64,000 bases of DNA from assembly GCF_042684665.1 (NCBI RefSeq), contig NZ_JBHULY010000025.1:62001-126000 (forward strand), written 5' to 3'. This stretch comes from Jejuia rubra. GTDB taxonomy: Bacteria; Bacteroidota; Bacteroidia; Flavobacteriales; Flavobacteriaceae. The notes under the pieces were generated by a model that was not told the origin of the DNA, did no database searches, and saw only the letters and a list, made by a program, of their open reading frames with translations. Made by a program: the position numbers and the translations under genes. This document shows positions 43,893 to 52,968 of the stretch, piece after piece (position 1 is the first letter of the stretch; each line of letters begins with the position of its first letter).

Positions 43893-45509
43893 ATGGCATC
43901 CAACACAAAGTATATTTTCGTAACCGGGGGGGTTACATCTTCATTAGGTAAAGGCATTATCGCCGCGTCGTTAGCCAAATTATTACAGGTACAAGGGTAC
44001 AGGGTTACCATACAAAAGCTGGACCCGTATATCAATGTGGACCCGGGTACGCTTAACCCTTACGAGCATGGGGAATGCTACGTGACCGAGGATGGTGCTG
44101 AAACCGATTTGGATTTGGGGCATTACGAACGCTTTTTAAATGTGCCGACCAGCCAAGCTAATAACGTAACCACGGGCCGCATTTACCAAAGCGTTATTCA
44201 AAAGGAGCGTGAGGGTAAATTTTTAGGCAAAACGGTTCAGGTGGTGCCACATATTACGGATGAAATAAAACGTAGAGTGCAACTGTTAGGGAAGTCTGGG
44301 GATTATGATATCGTGATTACTGAAATCGGTGGTACCGTGGGTGATATTGAATCTCTACCTTACATTGAAGCCGTGCGTCAGTTGCGTTGGGATTTAGGGG
44401 AGCACAATGGTATTGTAATCCATTTGACTTTGGTGCCATACCTTTCTGCTGCCGGCGAATTAAAAACAAAACCCACTCAGCATAGCGTAAAAACCCTAAT
44501 GGAAAGTGGGATTCAAGCGGATGTTTTGGTGTGTAGAACCGAGCATCATCTGCCGAAGGAGCTTAAGCGAAAATTAGCATTGTTCTGCAACGTTACCGTT
44601 GAATCTGTGATCCAATCCATAGATGCTTCTACCATTTATGATGTGCCTAATTTGATGTTGAAGGAAGGCTTGGACAAGGTGGTATTGGAAAAGCTGAATT
44701 TAGAAAGTACCAAGCCGGATATTGCTAGTTGGAACAAATTTGTGCACCGTTTTAAAAATCCGAAAAGCGAAGTACACATTGGCCTCGTTGGGAAATATGT
44801 TGAGTTACAGGACTCCTATAAATCCATTTTAGAGTCGTTTATCCATGCCGGAGCGGCCAATAACGTAAAGGTGGTTGTCGAATCCGTACATTCCGAATAT
44901 TTGAACGATGACAACGTGAACGTTATGCTATCTCATTTGGATGGCGTTGTGGTAGCCCCAGGATTTGGTGAGCGTGGGATTGAAGGTAAAATTACTGCGG
45001 TTCAATATGTTAGGGAACACAATATTCCATTTTTAGGTATCTGTTTGGGCATGCAAATGGCAGTTATCGAATTTGCCCGAAATGTGCTTAACCTAAAAAG
45101 TGCCAATTCAACTGAAATGGATCCAGACACATTGCATCCAGTCATCGATTTGATGGAGGAGCAGAAAAACATTAAAAATAAAGGTGGAACTATGCGTTTA
45201 GGCGCTTGGGATTGTGCATTGATGCCCGGAAGCAAAGTCGAAAAAATATATAAAACAGAACATATTAAGGAACGCCACAGGCACCGTTACGAATTCAATA
45301 GCGATTACAGATATCAGATTGAAAAAGGAGGGATGCAGGCCACTGGCTTAAACCCAAAAACAGACTTGGTGGAGATTGTTGAACTATCCGACCACCCTTG
45401 GTTTATCGGTGTGCAATACCATCCAGAGTATAAAAGCACCGTCGCCAATCCGCATCCATTGTTCGTAGATTTTGTAAAGGCAGCCGAAAAACATAAAAAC
45501 GCAAAGTAG
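43893..45509 (+). CDS. pyrG: CTP synthase
   Basis: A 538-residue enzyme that aminates UTP to CTP with ATP and glutamine. The synthetase domain (residues about 1-270) starts KYIFVTGGVTSSLGKGI and contains the DPYINVDPGTLNPYEHGE loop. The C-terminal class I glutaminase has the nucleophile Cys in GICLGMQM (about 383) and the HPE in VQYHPEYKS. Length is normal. It leads into the yidC gene 163 bp downstream, a neighbourhood commonly seen in Flavobacteriaceae, although a repeat lies between them. Confidence 0.97.
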   Translation: MASNTKYIFVTGGVTSSLGKGIIAASLAKLLQVQGYRVTIQKLDPYINVDPGTLNPYEHGECYVTEDGAETDLDLGHYERFLNVPTSQANNVTTGRIYQSVIQKEREGKFLGKTVQVVPHITDEIKRRVQLLGKSGDYDIVITEIGGTVGDIESLPYIEAVRQLRWDLGEHNGIVIHLTLVPYLSAAGELKTKPTQHSVKTLMESGIQADVLVCRTEHHLPKELKRKLALFCNVTVESVIQSIDASTIYDVPNLMLKEGLDKVVLEKLNLESTKPDIASWNKFVHRFKNPKSEVHIGLVGKYVELQDSYKSILESFIHAGAANNVKVVVESVHSEYLNDDNVNVMLSHLDGVVVAPGFGERGIEGKITAVQYVREHNIPFLGICLGMQMAVIEFARNVLNLKSANSTEMDPDTLHPVIDLMEEQKNIKNKGGTMRLGAWDCALMPGSKVEKIYKTEHIKERHRHRYEFNSDYRYQIEKGGMQATGLNPKTDLVEIVELSDHPWFIGVQYHPEYKSTVANPHPLFVDFVKAAEKHKNAK

Positions 45510-45565
45510 TGTCATTGTGTCATATTAAGATAAGTTGGATAGTTTTTTGACACACGATATTAATT

Positions 45566-45607
45566 CCTCTCCTTTTCACGGAGAGGTGTCCGCAGGACGG
45601 AGAGGTT
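45566..45607. repeat. CTCTCC/GGAGAG intergenic repeat between pyrG and yidC
   Basis: CCTCTCCTTTTCACGGAGAG is followed by GTGTCCGCAGGACGGAGAGG, giving a small hairpin and a third copy of GGAGAGG. It resembles the C/G-rich elements at 47597 and 56483. Confidence 0.65.
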
Positions 45608-45672
45608 ATTCAGGGTATTAATCTTAAGCCTGTCTTTAATGTCACTTTCAAAAGGAGGAGAGATTTAAAATT

Positions 45673-47565
45673 ATGGAAGAAAAGAAATTAGATATTAATT
45701 CCATTATCGGTTTTGTGCTGATTTTTGGAATATTGGCGTACATGCTTTGGCAAAACCAACCAACTCCTGAAGAATTGGAAGCCCAAGAAAAAGCAAAACA
45801 GGAACAGGTTGAAGCCGAACAAAAAGCCAAAGAAGCAGAAACTACATTTGAAACCACTGCTGAAGATTTTAAAGTTGGGGCAGTGGATTCGCTTCAACAA
45901 ATTGAACTTACAAACAAATTAGGCGCTTTTGCGCATTCCGCCATTCATGCCACTGATGAAAGTACCAAAGTGGAGAGTGACCTTTTAGCACTGACCTTCA
46001 ACAACAAAGGCGGTTATCTTTCAGAAGTAAAATTAAAGGAATTTGTGGATTTTAAATCTGATCCTATTTATCTAATTAAGGATGACAATGCCCTTTTCAA
46101 TATCAATTTTGGAACCACTGACAACCGTATTTTAAATACCAAGGATTTATATTTTGAACCATCCATAACCAAAAATGAAGGCAGTACTATAGTGTCCATG
46201 AAGCTTAAAGTTTCGGACTCGAAATTTTTGGAGTATCGTTACGATATCAAGGATGGGGATTATATGATCGATTTTTCGATTCGTTCCCAAGGATTGGCCA
46301 ATGTGTTGAACAGTTCCCATGCCATCAATTTGGATTGGAAGCTTAAAGGCTATCGTCATGCGAAAAGTATATCCTATGAAAACAGATATACCGATATCCA
46401 TTACGATTACGACGATGGAAAGGACGATTATACTGGCCCCCGTGACGCAGATGAAACCGTTGAAGACGTGACTTGGATTGGCTATAAGCAACACTTCTTT
46501 TCCTCGGTACTATTGACCGACACACCATTTAAAACGGTCAATCTTAAGTCCAAGGATTTGGTGGAAGATGAGGCGGTCGATACGCTGTACACCAAAAGTT
46601 TTGCCTCAACCATTCCACTAGAATTAAAGGGTGGCGAGTTGAACGAAACCATGGATTGGTATTATGGCCCAAGTGATTTTAAAATATTAAATGCCTACGA
46701 TAGAAACTTAGACGAATTGGTGCCGTTGGGCTGGGGTATTTTCGGTTGGATCAACCGATATGTCTTCATGCCGTTATTTAGCTTTTTAGGTGGATTTATG
46801 CCATATGGTATTGCGATTATCGTGATGACCATTTTAGTAAAGATTTTGTTGTCTTTCGTGCAGTACAAGCAGTTCCTATCTCAGGCAAAATTGAAAATCC
46901 TTAAACCGGAATTGGATGCCATCCGTGAAAAGTACAAGGACAATAAAATGAAGGCACAGCAGGAAACAATGGCGTTGCAGACCAAAGCAGGGGCCAGTCC
47001 GTTGGCAGGTTGTTTGCCGGCTTTGATTCAATTGCCGGTGTTTTATGCGCTGTTCCAGTTTTTTCCTTCTGCCTTTGATTTGAGGCAAAAAAGCTTTCTT
47101 TGGGCGGATGATTTGTCGTCTTATGATACGGTTGCGAACTTGCCGTTTAATATCCCATTTTATGGAGATCATGTCAGTTTGTTCCCGATTTTGGCTTCGG
47201 TTGCTATCTTCTTTTACATGCAATTGACGACAGGACAGAATATGCAAGCGCAACCACAACAGGAGGGTATGCCCGATATGGCGAAGATGATGAAGTACAT
47301 GATGTATTTCTCGCCAATTATGATGTTGTTTTTCTTTAACAACTATGCCTCTGGATTGAGTTTGTATTACTTCATTTCCAATGTAATTAGTATCGGAATC
47401 ATTTTGGTGATTAAAAATTATATTTTGGACGAGGATAAAATCCATGCTCAAATTCAGGAGAATAAAAAGAAGCCGAAAAAGGAAAGCAAGTTTCAGGCTA
47501 GGATGAAACAGATGATGGAGCAGGCCGAACAACAGAAGCAGGCACAACAGAAACGAAAGAAGTAA
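45673..47565 (+). CDS. yidC: Membrane protein insertase YidC
   Basis: A 630-residue inner-membrane insertase. An N-terminal membrane segment (IIGFVLIFGILAYMLWQN) is followed by a large periplasmic domain (about 45-350). The conserved C-terminal core (NRYVFMPLFSFLGGFMPYGIAIIVMTILVK, then ASPLAGCLPALIQLPVFYALFQFF) has five membrane segments. The cytoplasmic tail is strongly basic (KKPKKESKFQ...QKRKK), for ribosome contact. Upstream, AGGAGG lies 14 bases before the ATG, longer than normal spacing, so its role as a ribosome binding site is doubtful. Confidence 0.96.
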   Translation: MEEKKLDINSIIGFVLIFGILAYMLWQNQPTPEELEAQEKAKQEQVEAEQKAKEAETTFETTAEDFKVGAVDSLQQIELTNKLGAFAHSAIHATDESTKVESDLLALTFNNKGGYLSEVKLKEFVDFKSDPIYLIKDDNALFNINFGTTDNRILNTKDLYFEPSITKNEGSTIVSMKLKVSDSKFLEYRYDIKDGDYMIDFSIRSQGLANVLNSSHAINLDWKLKGYRHAKSISYENRYTDIHYDYDDGKDDYTGPRDADETVEDVTWIGYKQHFFSSVLLTDTPFKTVNLKSKDLVEDEAVDTLYTKSFASTIPLELKGGELNETMDWYYGPSDFKILNAYDRNLDELVPLGWGIFGWINRYVFMPLFSFLGGFMPYGIAIIVMTILVKILLSFVQYKQFLSQAKLKILKPELDAIREKYKDNKMKAQQETMALQTKAGASPLAGCLPALIQLPVFYALFQFFPSAFDLRQKSFLWADDLSSYDTVANLPFNIPFYGDHVSLFPILASVAIFFYMQLTTGQNMQAQPQQEGMPDMAKMMKYMMYFSPIMMLFFFNNYASGLSLYYFISNVISIGIILVIKNYILDEDKIHAQIQENKKKPKKESKFQARMKQMMEQAEQQKQAQQKRKK

Positions 47566-47596
47566 ATTCCAGCAAAAGATTTTTAGGTTTCAGTTT

Positions 47597-47627
47597 CCCT
47601 CCTATTAAGGAGGGAGTGAGGGAGGTG
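47597..47627. repeat. CCCTCC/GGAGGG intergenic repeat after yidC
   Basis: CCCTCCTATTAAGGAGGGAG followed by TGAGGGAGGTG: a hairpin plus an extra G-rich arm, of the type seen at 56483-56515. Confidence 0.65.
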
Positions 47628-47682
47628 TTTTTCACATTTTTCAATATGATTTATGGGAAAGAGCTTTTAGATATTTTACACG

Positions 47683-47709
47683 CCCCTTAATCTCCTCTTG
47701 TTAGAGGGG
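47683..47709. repeat. CCCCT...AGGGG intergenic repeat
   Basis: CCCCTTAATCTCCTCTTGTT followed by AGAGGGG, the same family in opposite orientation, 76 bases before the MORN-type gene. Confidence 0.55.
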
Positions 47710-47785
47710 AATTATTATGTTTATTTATCAAATTTTCTATAAGAACTTTTAAATCTTTTCGTTACTATTTCAAATATCTTTTGAA

Positions 47786-48481
47786 ATGAAAAAGTTTCTA
47801 ATTCTTCTTTTTTCATTATGTTTTACATTATTATGTGCCCAAAATAGCAATCAATTTGATGTCAACGGCAAACGCCACGGGATTTGGAAAAAGCATTTTG
47901 AAGGCACTGAAGTACTGCGCTACGAAGGCCAGTTTCATCACGGAAAGGAAATTGGCGCTTTCAAATTCTATAAAAATATCAAAGGGAAACCGGTGTTATC
48001 CGCTACCCGAGAGTTTCAAGAAGACAGTTCAATCGCAGACGTGAAATTCTTTACTTCCAAAGGAAAAGTTATCAGCGAAGGTCAAATGAACGGTAAAATC
48101 TATATCGGCACTTGGAAATACTATCAAAAGGATTCGGATAAGTTATTGATACTGGAGCATTACAATGACAAGGGGCAATTGCATGGCGAACGATTTGTGT
48201 ATTACGAAAATGGAGAAGTAGCTGAAAAACAGCATTACAAAGATGGTGTCCTCCATGGAGAGGCTATTAATTATTCATTGAAAGGTATTGTTCTAAAAAC
48301 CTTTATTTATGAAAATGGTGAGCTACACGGGCCATCAAAATATTATAATCCCAAAGGAGAGCTGATAGTGCAGGGGCAGTACAAAAAAGGTAAAAAGCAT
48401 GGTATTTGGAACTACTATGAAAACGGGGAGTTAAGCGATACTAAGAATTTTACCGTAGAAGGGAAGTATAAGCCAAAATAA
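47786..48481 (+). CDS. Secreted MORN-repeat/YwqK-like protein
   Basis: A 231-residue protein with a signal peptide (LLFSLCFTLLCAQ) followed by repeats of the MORN/YwqK type, such as VYYENGEVAEKQHYKDGVLHGE and KYYNPKGELIVQGQYKKGKKHG. Such repeats form a beta-solenoid. Some relatives are annotated as antitoxin components, but no toxin gene is adjacent, so that name should not be taken as function here. Its location after the signal peptide is periplasm or outer membrane. Confidence 0.8.
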   Translation: MKKFLILLFSLCFTLLCAQNSNQFDVNGKRHGIWKKHFEGTEVLRYEGQFHHGKEIGAFKFYKNIKGKPVLSATREFQEDSSIADVKFFTSKGKVISEGQMNGKIYIGTWKYYQKDSDKLLILEHYNDKGQLHGERFVYYENGEVAEKQHYKDGVLHGEAINYSLKGIVLKTFIYENGELHGPSKYYNPKGELIVQGQYKKGKKHGIWNYYENGELSDTKNFTVEGKYKPK

Positions 48482-48486
48482 AAAGC

Positions 48487-48506
48487 CCCTTAAATTGCTT
48501 TAAGGG
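48487..48506 (-). terminator. Rho-independent terminator of the fasciclin gene
   Basis: The stem CCCTTAAA / TTTAAGGG is followed, on the minus strand, by GGCTTTTTATTTT. The T-rich tail on that strand fits the fasciclin gene ending at 48575. It may weakly stop the MORN gene from the other side. Confidence 0.75.
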
Positions 48507-48574
48507 ACCCTTCTTCATAGACAATTCTTATTAAAACTTGCCTATACTAAACAAACCAAACTAAACTAAATATC

Positions 48575-49972
48575 TTAATCTAAATTAGGTAAAGCTACCT
48601 TATTTAATACGTGGATTACACCATTTCCTGCTTGTACATCTACGGCAACTATTCCGATATCGGAGTTTTCCGCACCATCCGTTACATCAGCAATGTTTCC
48701 ATTTGTGCCAGGCAAGTTGATGGTTAAAGACTGACCTTGCAGTGTTGGAGCTACCGTTTGTGATGGATCTAAATCTCCAGACTGCACATTTGCACCACCG
48801 ACTACATGATGCAACAGCACTTGTGTCAATACGCTCTCTTCAGGCACTGTGATTGCGGCGAAAGCATCATTAACGGGCGCAAATACTGTAAATGGAGGAT
48901 TTAGCATATCACCGTTTCCACCTTCCGTTCTGGCCAATACTTGCTCAAAAGGAGTTCCAGGAGTTAGCGTTGTTAACGCTGAGACCAAAGTTGAGAAATT
49001 AGGATCAGCTAAAGCAAAGGTTACCACAGTTGGAATAGTGATTACTTCACTTATGCCATGGATAATTCCATTTGTTGCTACAACATCAGGGGCTGTTACC
49101 ATGGACATGCCGTTAAACATCACCTCACCCTCTACAACTCTGTAATACAAACTAATATTTTCGTCATTAGGACCAGTAGCTAGTGTGTTGGTATAACCTG
49201 CACCTGTACCAATGATATCGGAAGCTTGCACAATATCCCCTATCACATGGTTTAGTAAGGTATTCACTAAAGCATCTCCAGATGGAATGGCAGGCAAATT
49301 GCTGAAAGCATTGTTATCTGGCGCCAAAACAGTCAATGTTCCAGGGCTGCTAAGCACAGTTACTAAATCAGGGGTAAGGGCTCCTGTTAAAGTACTGAAA
49401 TTAGAATTTGCGGTAGCTAATGTGGTAATTGTTGGTAATCCAATTACGGCATCTACAACGTGAATAATACCATTTGTGGCATCAATGTTTGCATTATTTA
49501 AATCTACATTGGAAACCCCATTTAATGTTACACCACTCGATAAATCTACAAACATGCTTAGGTTTAAACCAGTTCCTTCTTGAGTAGCTAATGTTTTTAT
49601 GTAAGATGTACTTAAACTTGAAGATGGAAATTCACCATCTATTACATGATTTAATAGCACCTGAGTCAATACATCTACTGGAACATCATTGATGGAGTTG
49701 AAATTATTAGCTGTCAAAAATGCGTCGAAAGCTGTATTTGTGGGCGCAAAAACAGTGAATTGCCCTGAACCATCTAAAGTTCCAACAAGATTCGCGCGTT
49801 GCAATGCTTGAACAAGAGTAGTTAAGCCTGGGCTTGCCTGGGCAATTTCGGCTATTGTTTCTGGAGTAAAAGTAACCGTGTTGTCATCATCTAGATCACA
49901 CGATACTAAAAATGTTACAGCTAAGAGGCTTAACGATAATTTTTTTAAGATTTTTAATGCATTCATTTTCAT
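48575..49972 (-). CDS. Three-domain fasciclin lipoprotein
   Basis: A 465-residue lipoprotein (lipobox in LLAVTFLVSCDLDDD) with three fasciclin/FAS1 domains, beginning near residues 38, 180 and 320. Each has the FTVFAPTNTAFDAF / LTVLAPDNNAF / FTVFAPVNDAF and LLNHVI or LLHHVV motif pair and ends NGIIHVVDAV, NGIIHGISEV or NGVIHVLNKV. FAS1 domains mediate adhesion. Two start codons (MKM) are possible, two codons apart. The promoter has an unusual layout (see 49993-50025) and a terminator follows at 48487-48506. Confidence 0.93.
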   Translation of the reverse strand: MKMNALKILKKLSLSLLAVTFLVSCDLDDDNTVTFTPETIAEIAQASPGLTTLVQALQRANLVGTLDGSGQFTVFAPTNTAFDAFLTANNFNSINDVPVDVLTQVLLNHVIDGEFPSSSLSTSYIKTLATQEGTGLNLSMFVDLSSGVTLNGVSNVDLNNANIDATNGIIHVVDAVIGLPTITTLATANSNFSTLTGALTPDLVTVLSSPGTLTVLAPDNNAFSNLPAIPSGDALVNTLLNHVIGDIVQASDIIGTGAGYTNTLATGPNDENISLYYRVVEGEVMFNGMSMVTAPDVVATNGIIHGISEVITIPTVVTFALADPNFSTLVSALTTLTPGTPFEQVLARTEGGNGDMLNPPFTVFAPVNDAFAAITVPEESVLTQVLLHHVVGGANVQSGDLDPSQTVAPTLQGQSLTINLPGTNGNIADVTDGAENSDIGIVAVDVQAGNGVIHVLNKVALPNLD

Positions 49973-49992
49973 AAGAATTTTAAATTGTTTAG

Positions 49993-50025
49993 CAAAAATA
50001 TAAATAAGTTAAACAAAAATCCAAA
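49993..50025 (-). promoter_or_regulatory. Fasciclin promoter: -33 TTTG and -7 TATTTTTG with a GTTTAAC box in the spacer
   Basis: On the minus strand, TTTG (50022-50025) and TATTTTTG (49993-50000) are separated by 21 bases that include TTTTGTTTAAC. The leader would be about 15-20 bases. A box placed between the two promoter elements is where MerR-family activators bind. Confidence 0.65.
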
Positions 50026-50104
50026 TAATGTTTCATAAAATTTTCAAAAAGTTAAACAAAGTGTCAATTTTGTGCATTTCATCGATGTTTTTCAGTTAAA
50101 CAAA
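50008..50104. promoter_or_regulatory. Three spaced GTTAAACAAA boxes
   Basis: Identical decamers GTTAAACAAA begin at 50008, 50051 and 50095, so they are 43 and 44 bp apart, all in the same orientation. They fill the 181-bp gap between the fasciclin gene and mnmA. They look like a regulator array, and the first lies in the fasciclin promoter spacer. Confidence 0.6.
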
Positions 50105-50119
50105 ACCTATGAAATTGTG

Positions 50120-50127
50120 TATCTTTG
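50120..50127 (+). promoter_or_regulatory. -7 promoter box of mnmA
   Basis: TATCTTTG followed by TGG, 26 bases before the mnmA ATG at 50154. The third GTTAAACAAA box lies just upstream. Confidence 0.55.
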
Positions 50128-50153
50128 TGGGCTAAAATTTTTGATAATCCATA

Positions 50154-51341
50154 ATGAAACGCGTTGTTGTTGGACTTTCCGGAGGTGTAGATTCTAGCGT
50201 TGCTGCATATTTACTTAAGGAGCAAGGTTATGAGGTGATTGGCCTTTTTATGAAGAACTGGCACGACGATTCTGTGACTATTTCCAACGAGTGCCCTTGG
50301 TTGGACGACAGTAATGATGCCATGTTGGTGGCTGAAAAATTAGGAATTCCGTTTCAGACTATTGATTTAAGCGAGCAGTATAAAGAACGTATCGTGGACT
50401 ATATGTTTGCTGAATATGAAAGGGGGCGAACACCCAATCCGGATGTGTTGTGCAATAGGGAAATCAAGTTTGATGTTTTTATGAATATTGCCTTGGAGTT
50501 GGGAGCCGATTACGTGGCAACAGGCCATTATTGCAGAAAAGGGACGATTCAAAAAGATGGAAAAACTTTATATCGGTTATTATCAGGCGCGGATCATAAT
50601 AAGGACCAATCCTATTTTTTATGTCAATTGTCGCAAGAACAATTATCCAAAGCACTATTTCCAATAGGGGAATTGACAAAACCCGAAGTTAGGGAACTGG
50701 CTACCAGATTGGATTTAGTTACGGCTGAAAAAAAGGATTCGCAAGGCTTATGCTTTATAGGAAAGGTAAAACTACCCGATTTTTTGCAACAGCAGTTAAA
50801 GCCAAAGTGTGGAGTTATAGTTGAGGTGTCGGAAGATAAAGGACTTTATTCAAATGAAGTTAGTGACTTCGCCTCAAAAGAAGAAGAGCTGGAATATCTA
50901 TCGAAGAAGATTGAGTATTCCATTAAAGATGGCGAAATCGTCGGTAAACATCAAGGTGCCCACTATTTCACCAAAGGGCAACGTAAAGGATTGGCTGTTG
51001 GTGGCACACCAGAGCCGTTATTCGTTATTGATACTGATGTTGAGGAGAATGTGATTTACACGGGCCAAGGCAAAAACCACCCTGGATTGTTGAAAAAAGC
51101 ATTGTTTATTAGTAATGATGAACTCCATTGGATACGGGAGGATTTGGCTTTAAAAGAAAGTGAAACGATGCAGGTTCAGGTCAGGATTAGATACAGGCAA
51201 CCTTTACAAAAAGCTACTTTACATAAGGTTGAAAATGGTTTGTATATTGAATTTGAACAATTTCAATCCGCAATAACAGAAGGGCAGTTTGCCGTGTGGT
51301 ATATTGATGAGGAACTTATAGGTTCTGGAGTAATTTCGTAA
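50154..51341 (+). CDS. mnmA: tRNA-specific 2-thiouridylase
   Basis: A 395-residue enzyme that thiolates U34 of tRNA-Lys, -Glu and -Gln. The PP-loop GLSGGVDSS (residues 7-15) binds ATP; the catalytic cysteines are C100 (PNPDVLCNREIKF) and C200 (DSQGLCFIGK). Central and C-terminal domains match the family. The sulfur donor is not in the window. It is followed 25 bases later by the S8 peptidase gene on the same strand. Confidence 0.96.
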   Translation: MKRVVVGLSGGVDSSVAAYLLKEQGYEVIGLFMKNWHDDSVTISNECPWLDDSNDAMLVAEKLGIPFQTIDLSEQYKERIVDYMFAEYERGRTPNPDVLCNREIKFDVFMNIALELGADYVATGHYCRKGTIQKDGKTLYRLLSGADHNKDQSYFLCQLSQEQLSKALFPIGELTKPEVRELATRLDLVTAEKKDSQGLCFIGKVKLPDFLQQQLKPKCGVIVEVSEDKGLYSNEVSDFASKEEELEYLSKKIEYSIKDGEIVGKHQGAHYFTKGQRKGLAVGGTPEPLFVIDTDVEENVIYTGQGKNHPGLLKKALFISNDELHWIREDLALKESETMQVQVRIRYRQPLQKATLHKVENGLYIEFEQFQSAITEGQFAVWYIDEELIGSGVIS

Positions 51342-51366
51342 TTTAGTGATTCCAAATCGCTTTGTT

Positions 51367-52968
51367 ATGAGGACTATCTTATATCTAACTCTCTTTTTTT
51401 TCACTTCGTTTGCGGTCAATTCTCAAGAGGAAGCTTGGGTATATTTGTCAGATAAAGAAAATGTAACAGCTTCGTTAGCCAACCCCATTTCCATTTTAAC
51501 TCAGAAGGCCATTGATAGAAAAAATCGCCATGGAGTAAGCATAGATGCCCGCGATGTTCCGGTAAACGAAAATTATATAACACAATTAAAAAATTCCGCA
51601 GGAATTACCGTGATGGCGAAATCCAAATGGTTTAATGCCGTACACGTCAGAGGAAGTCAAACCGATATTGAAGCTCTTGAAAACTTTAGTTTTGTGGATT
51701 CGGTGGAGTTTGCGGACAGAAGTTTGAACACCAGTAAATTCACCCAGATAAAAAAGAAATCGAAATTAGAGAAGGAGCTGACCACTTTCAATTACGGCAA
51801 TGCCGCCAATCAAATTGAAATGTTTAATGGGGATGATTTGCATTTGGATGATTACACGGGATCGGGCATGACTATTGCCCTTTTGGATGCGGGGTACCCC
51901 AATGTCAATACAATGGCCTCTTTCCAAAGACTACGGGATGCGGGCAATCTTTTGGGCAGTTACGATTTTGTAGGCAGGGATGTTGATGTTTACACGGGTA
52001 CAACCAGTAATCATGGTACATTGGTTTTCAGCGATATGGCTGGTTATGTTGAAAATCAATTTGTGGGTACTGCTCCTGACGCCTCCTATTATTTATTCAT
52101 TACTGAAGATGCTACAAGTGAAACTCCCGTAGAGGAAAGTTATTGGGTAGAAGCGGCCGAGCGTGCCGATAGTTTGGGAGTGGATATTGTAAATACGTCT
52201 TTAGGCTACTCAGATTTTGATGGAACCAAATACGATTATTCTCAAGCAGATATGAATGGGACAACTACATTTATCACTAGAGGCGCGAACATAGCTTTTG
52301 AAAAAGGGTTGCTGTGTGTGAATTCCGCTGGTAATTCTGGGACTTGGGGTATTACTGCGCCTGCTGATTCGCCTAATGTACTTACCGTTGGCGCCGTGAA
52401 TGCTTCAGGGACTTATGCCAATTTTAGTTCTGTGGGGACTGTCCATCAGCCTACACAAAAACCGGATGTTGCGGCGCAAGGTGCAGCCAGTTATGTGATT
52501 TCAGAAAACGATATTATTTTCACTGCAAATGGGACCTCGTTTAGCTCACCAATTTTAGCCGGAGGCGTGGCCTGTTTGTGGCAAGCTTTGCCCAATAAAA
52601 CCAATGCCGAAATCATGCAATTGGTTCGGGAATCTTCATCCCAATTCAATTCGCCAGATAATTTTCTGGGTCACGGCATTCCTAATTTAAAATCGGCATT
52701 GGATACTGCTTTATCCGTTGATGAAAATGTTCTTGCAGAATTCAGTATCAACATCTTTCCCAATCCCGTCACCGATAAACTTTTTATCAAACTTTCATCG
52801 GGAGAGGGAAGTCTTCGACTATTTGATATTTCGGGTAGATACCTTAGAACACATGCTTTGATTTCGAATAGGAATACACTTGATATGTCCTATCTGGCTA
52901 AAGGGATATATTTGGCTGAAGTACAGTTTGAAACCGTTTCTAAAACCTTCAAAATCATAAAGCAATAA
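51367..52968 (+). CDS. S8 subtilisin-like peptidase with T9SS type A sorting domain
   Basis: A secreted serine protease of about 533 residues. The start is the ATG at 51367 (MRTILYLTLFFFTSFAVNSQ), which begins a signal peptide; an upstream GTG would add seven residues. The catalytic triad is Asp in MTIALLDAGYP, His in SNHGTLVFS and Ser in NGTSFSSPILAGG. The end (INIFPNPVTDKLFIKLSSG through GIYLAEVQFETVSKTFKIIKQ) is a T9SS type A sorting domain. Its stop shares one base with the ATG of the next gene (TAATG). Confidence 0.9.
   Translation: MRTILYLTLFFFTSFAVNSQEEAWVYLSDKENVTASLANPISILTQKAIDRKNRHGVSIDARDVPVNENYITQLKNSAGITVMAKSKWFNAVHVRGSQTDIEALENFSFVDSVEFADRSLNTSKFTQIKKKSKLEKELTTFNYGNAANQIEMFNGDDLHLDDYTGSGMTIALLDAGYPNVNTMASFQRLRDAGNLLGSYDFVGRDVDVYTGTTSNHGTLVFSDMAGYVENQFVGTAPDASYYLFITEDATSETPVEESYWVEAAERADSLGVDIVNTSLGYSDFDGTKYDYSQADMNGTTTFITRGANIAFEKGLLCVNSAGNSGTWGITAPADSPNVLTVGAVNASGTYANFSSVGTVHQPTQKPDVAAQGAASYVISENDIIFTANGTSFSSPILAGGVACLWQALPNKTNAEIMQLVRESSSQFNSPDNFLGHGIPNLKSALDTALSVDENVLAEFSINIFPNPVTDKLFIKLSSGEGSLRLFDISGRYLRTHALISNRNTLDMSYLAKGIYLAEVQFETVSKTFKIIKQ

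Noticed and set aside
45651..45660. Shine-Dalgarno AGGAGG for yidC
   Set aside because: It is 14 bases from the ATG, beyond functional spacing, and this phylum rarely uses such sites.
47786..48481. Antitoxin of a toxin-antitoxin pair
   Set aside because: The protein resembles YwqK-type repeats, sometimes annotated this way, but it is secreted and no toxin gene is next to it.
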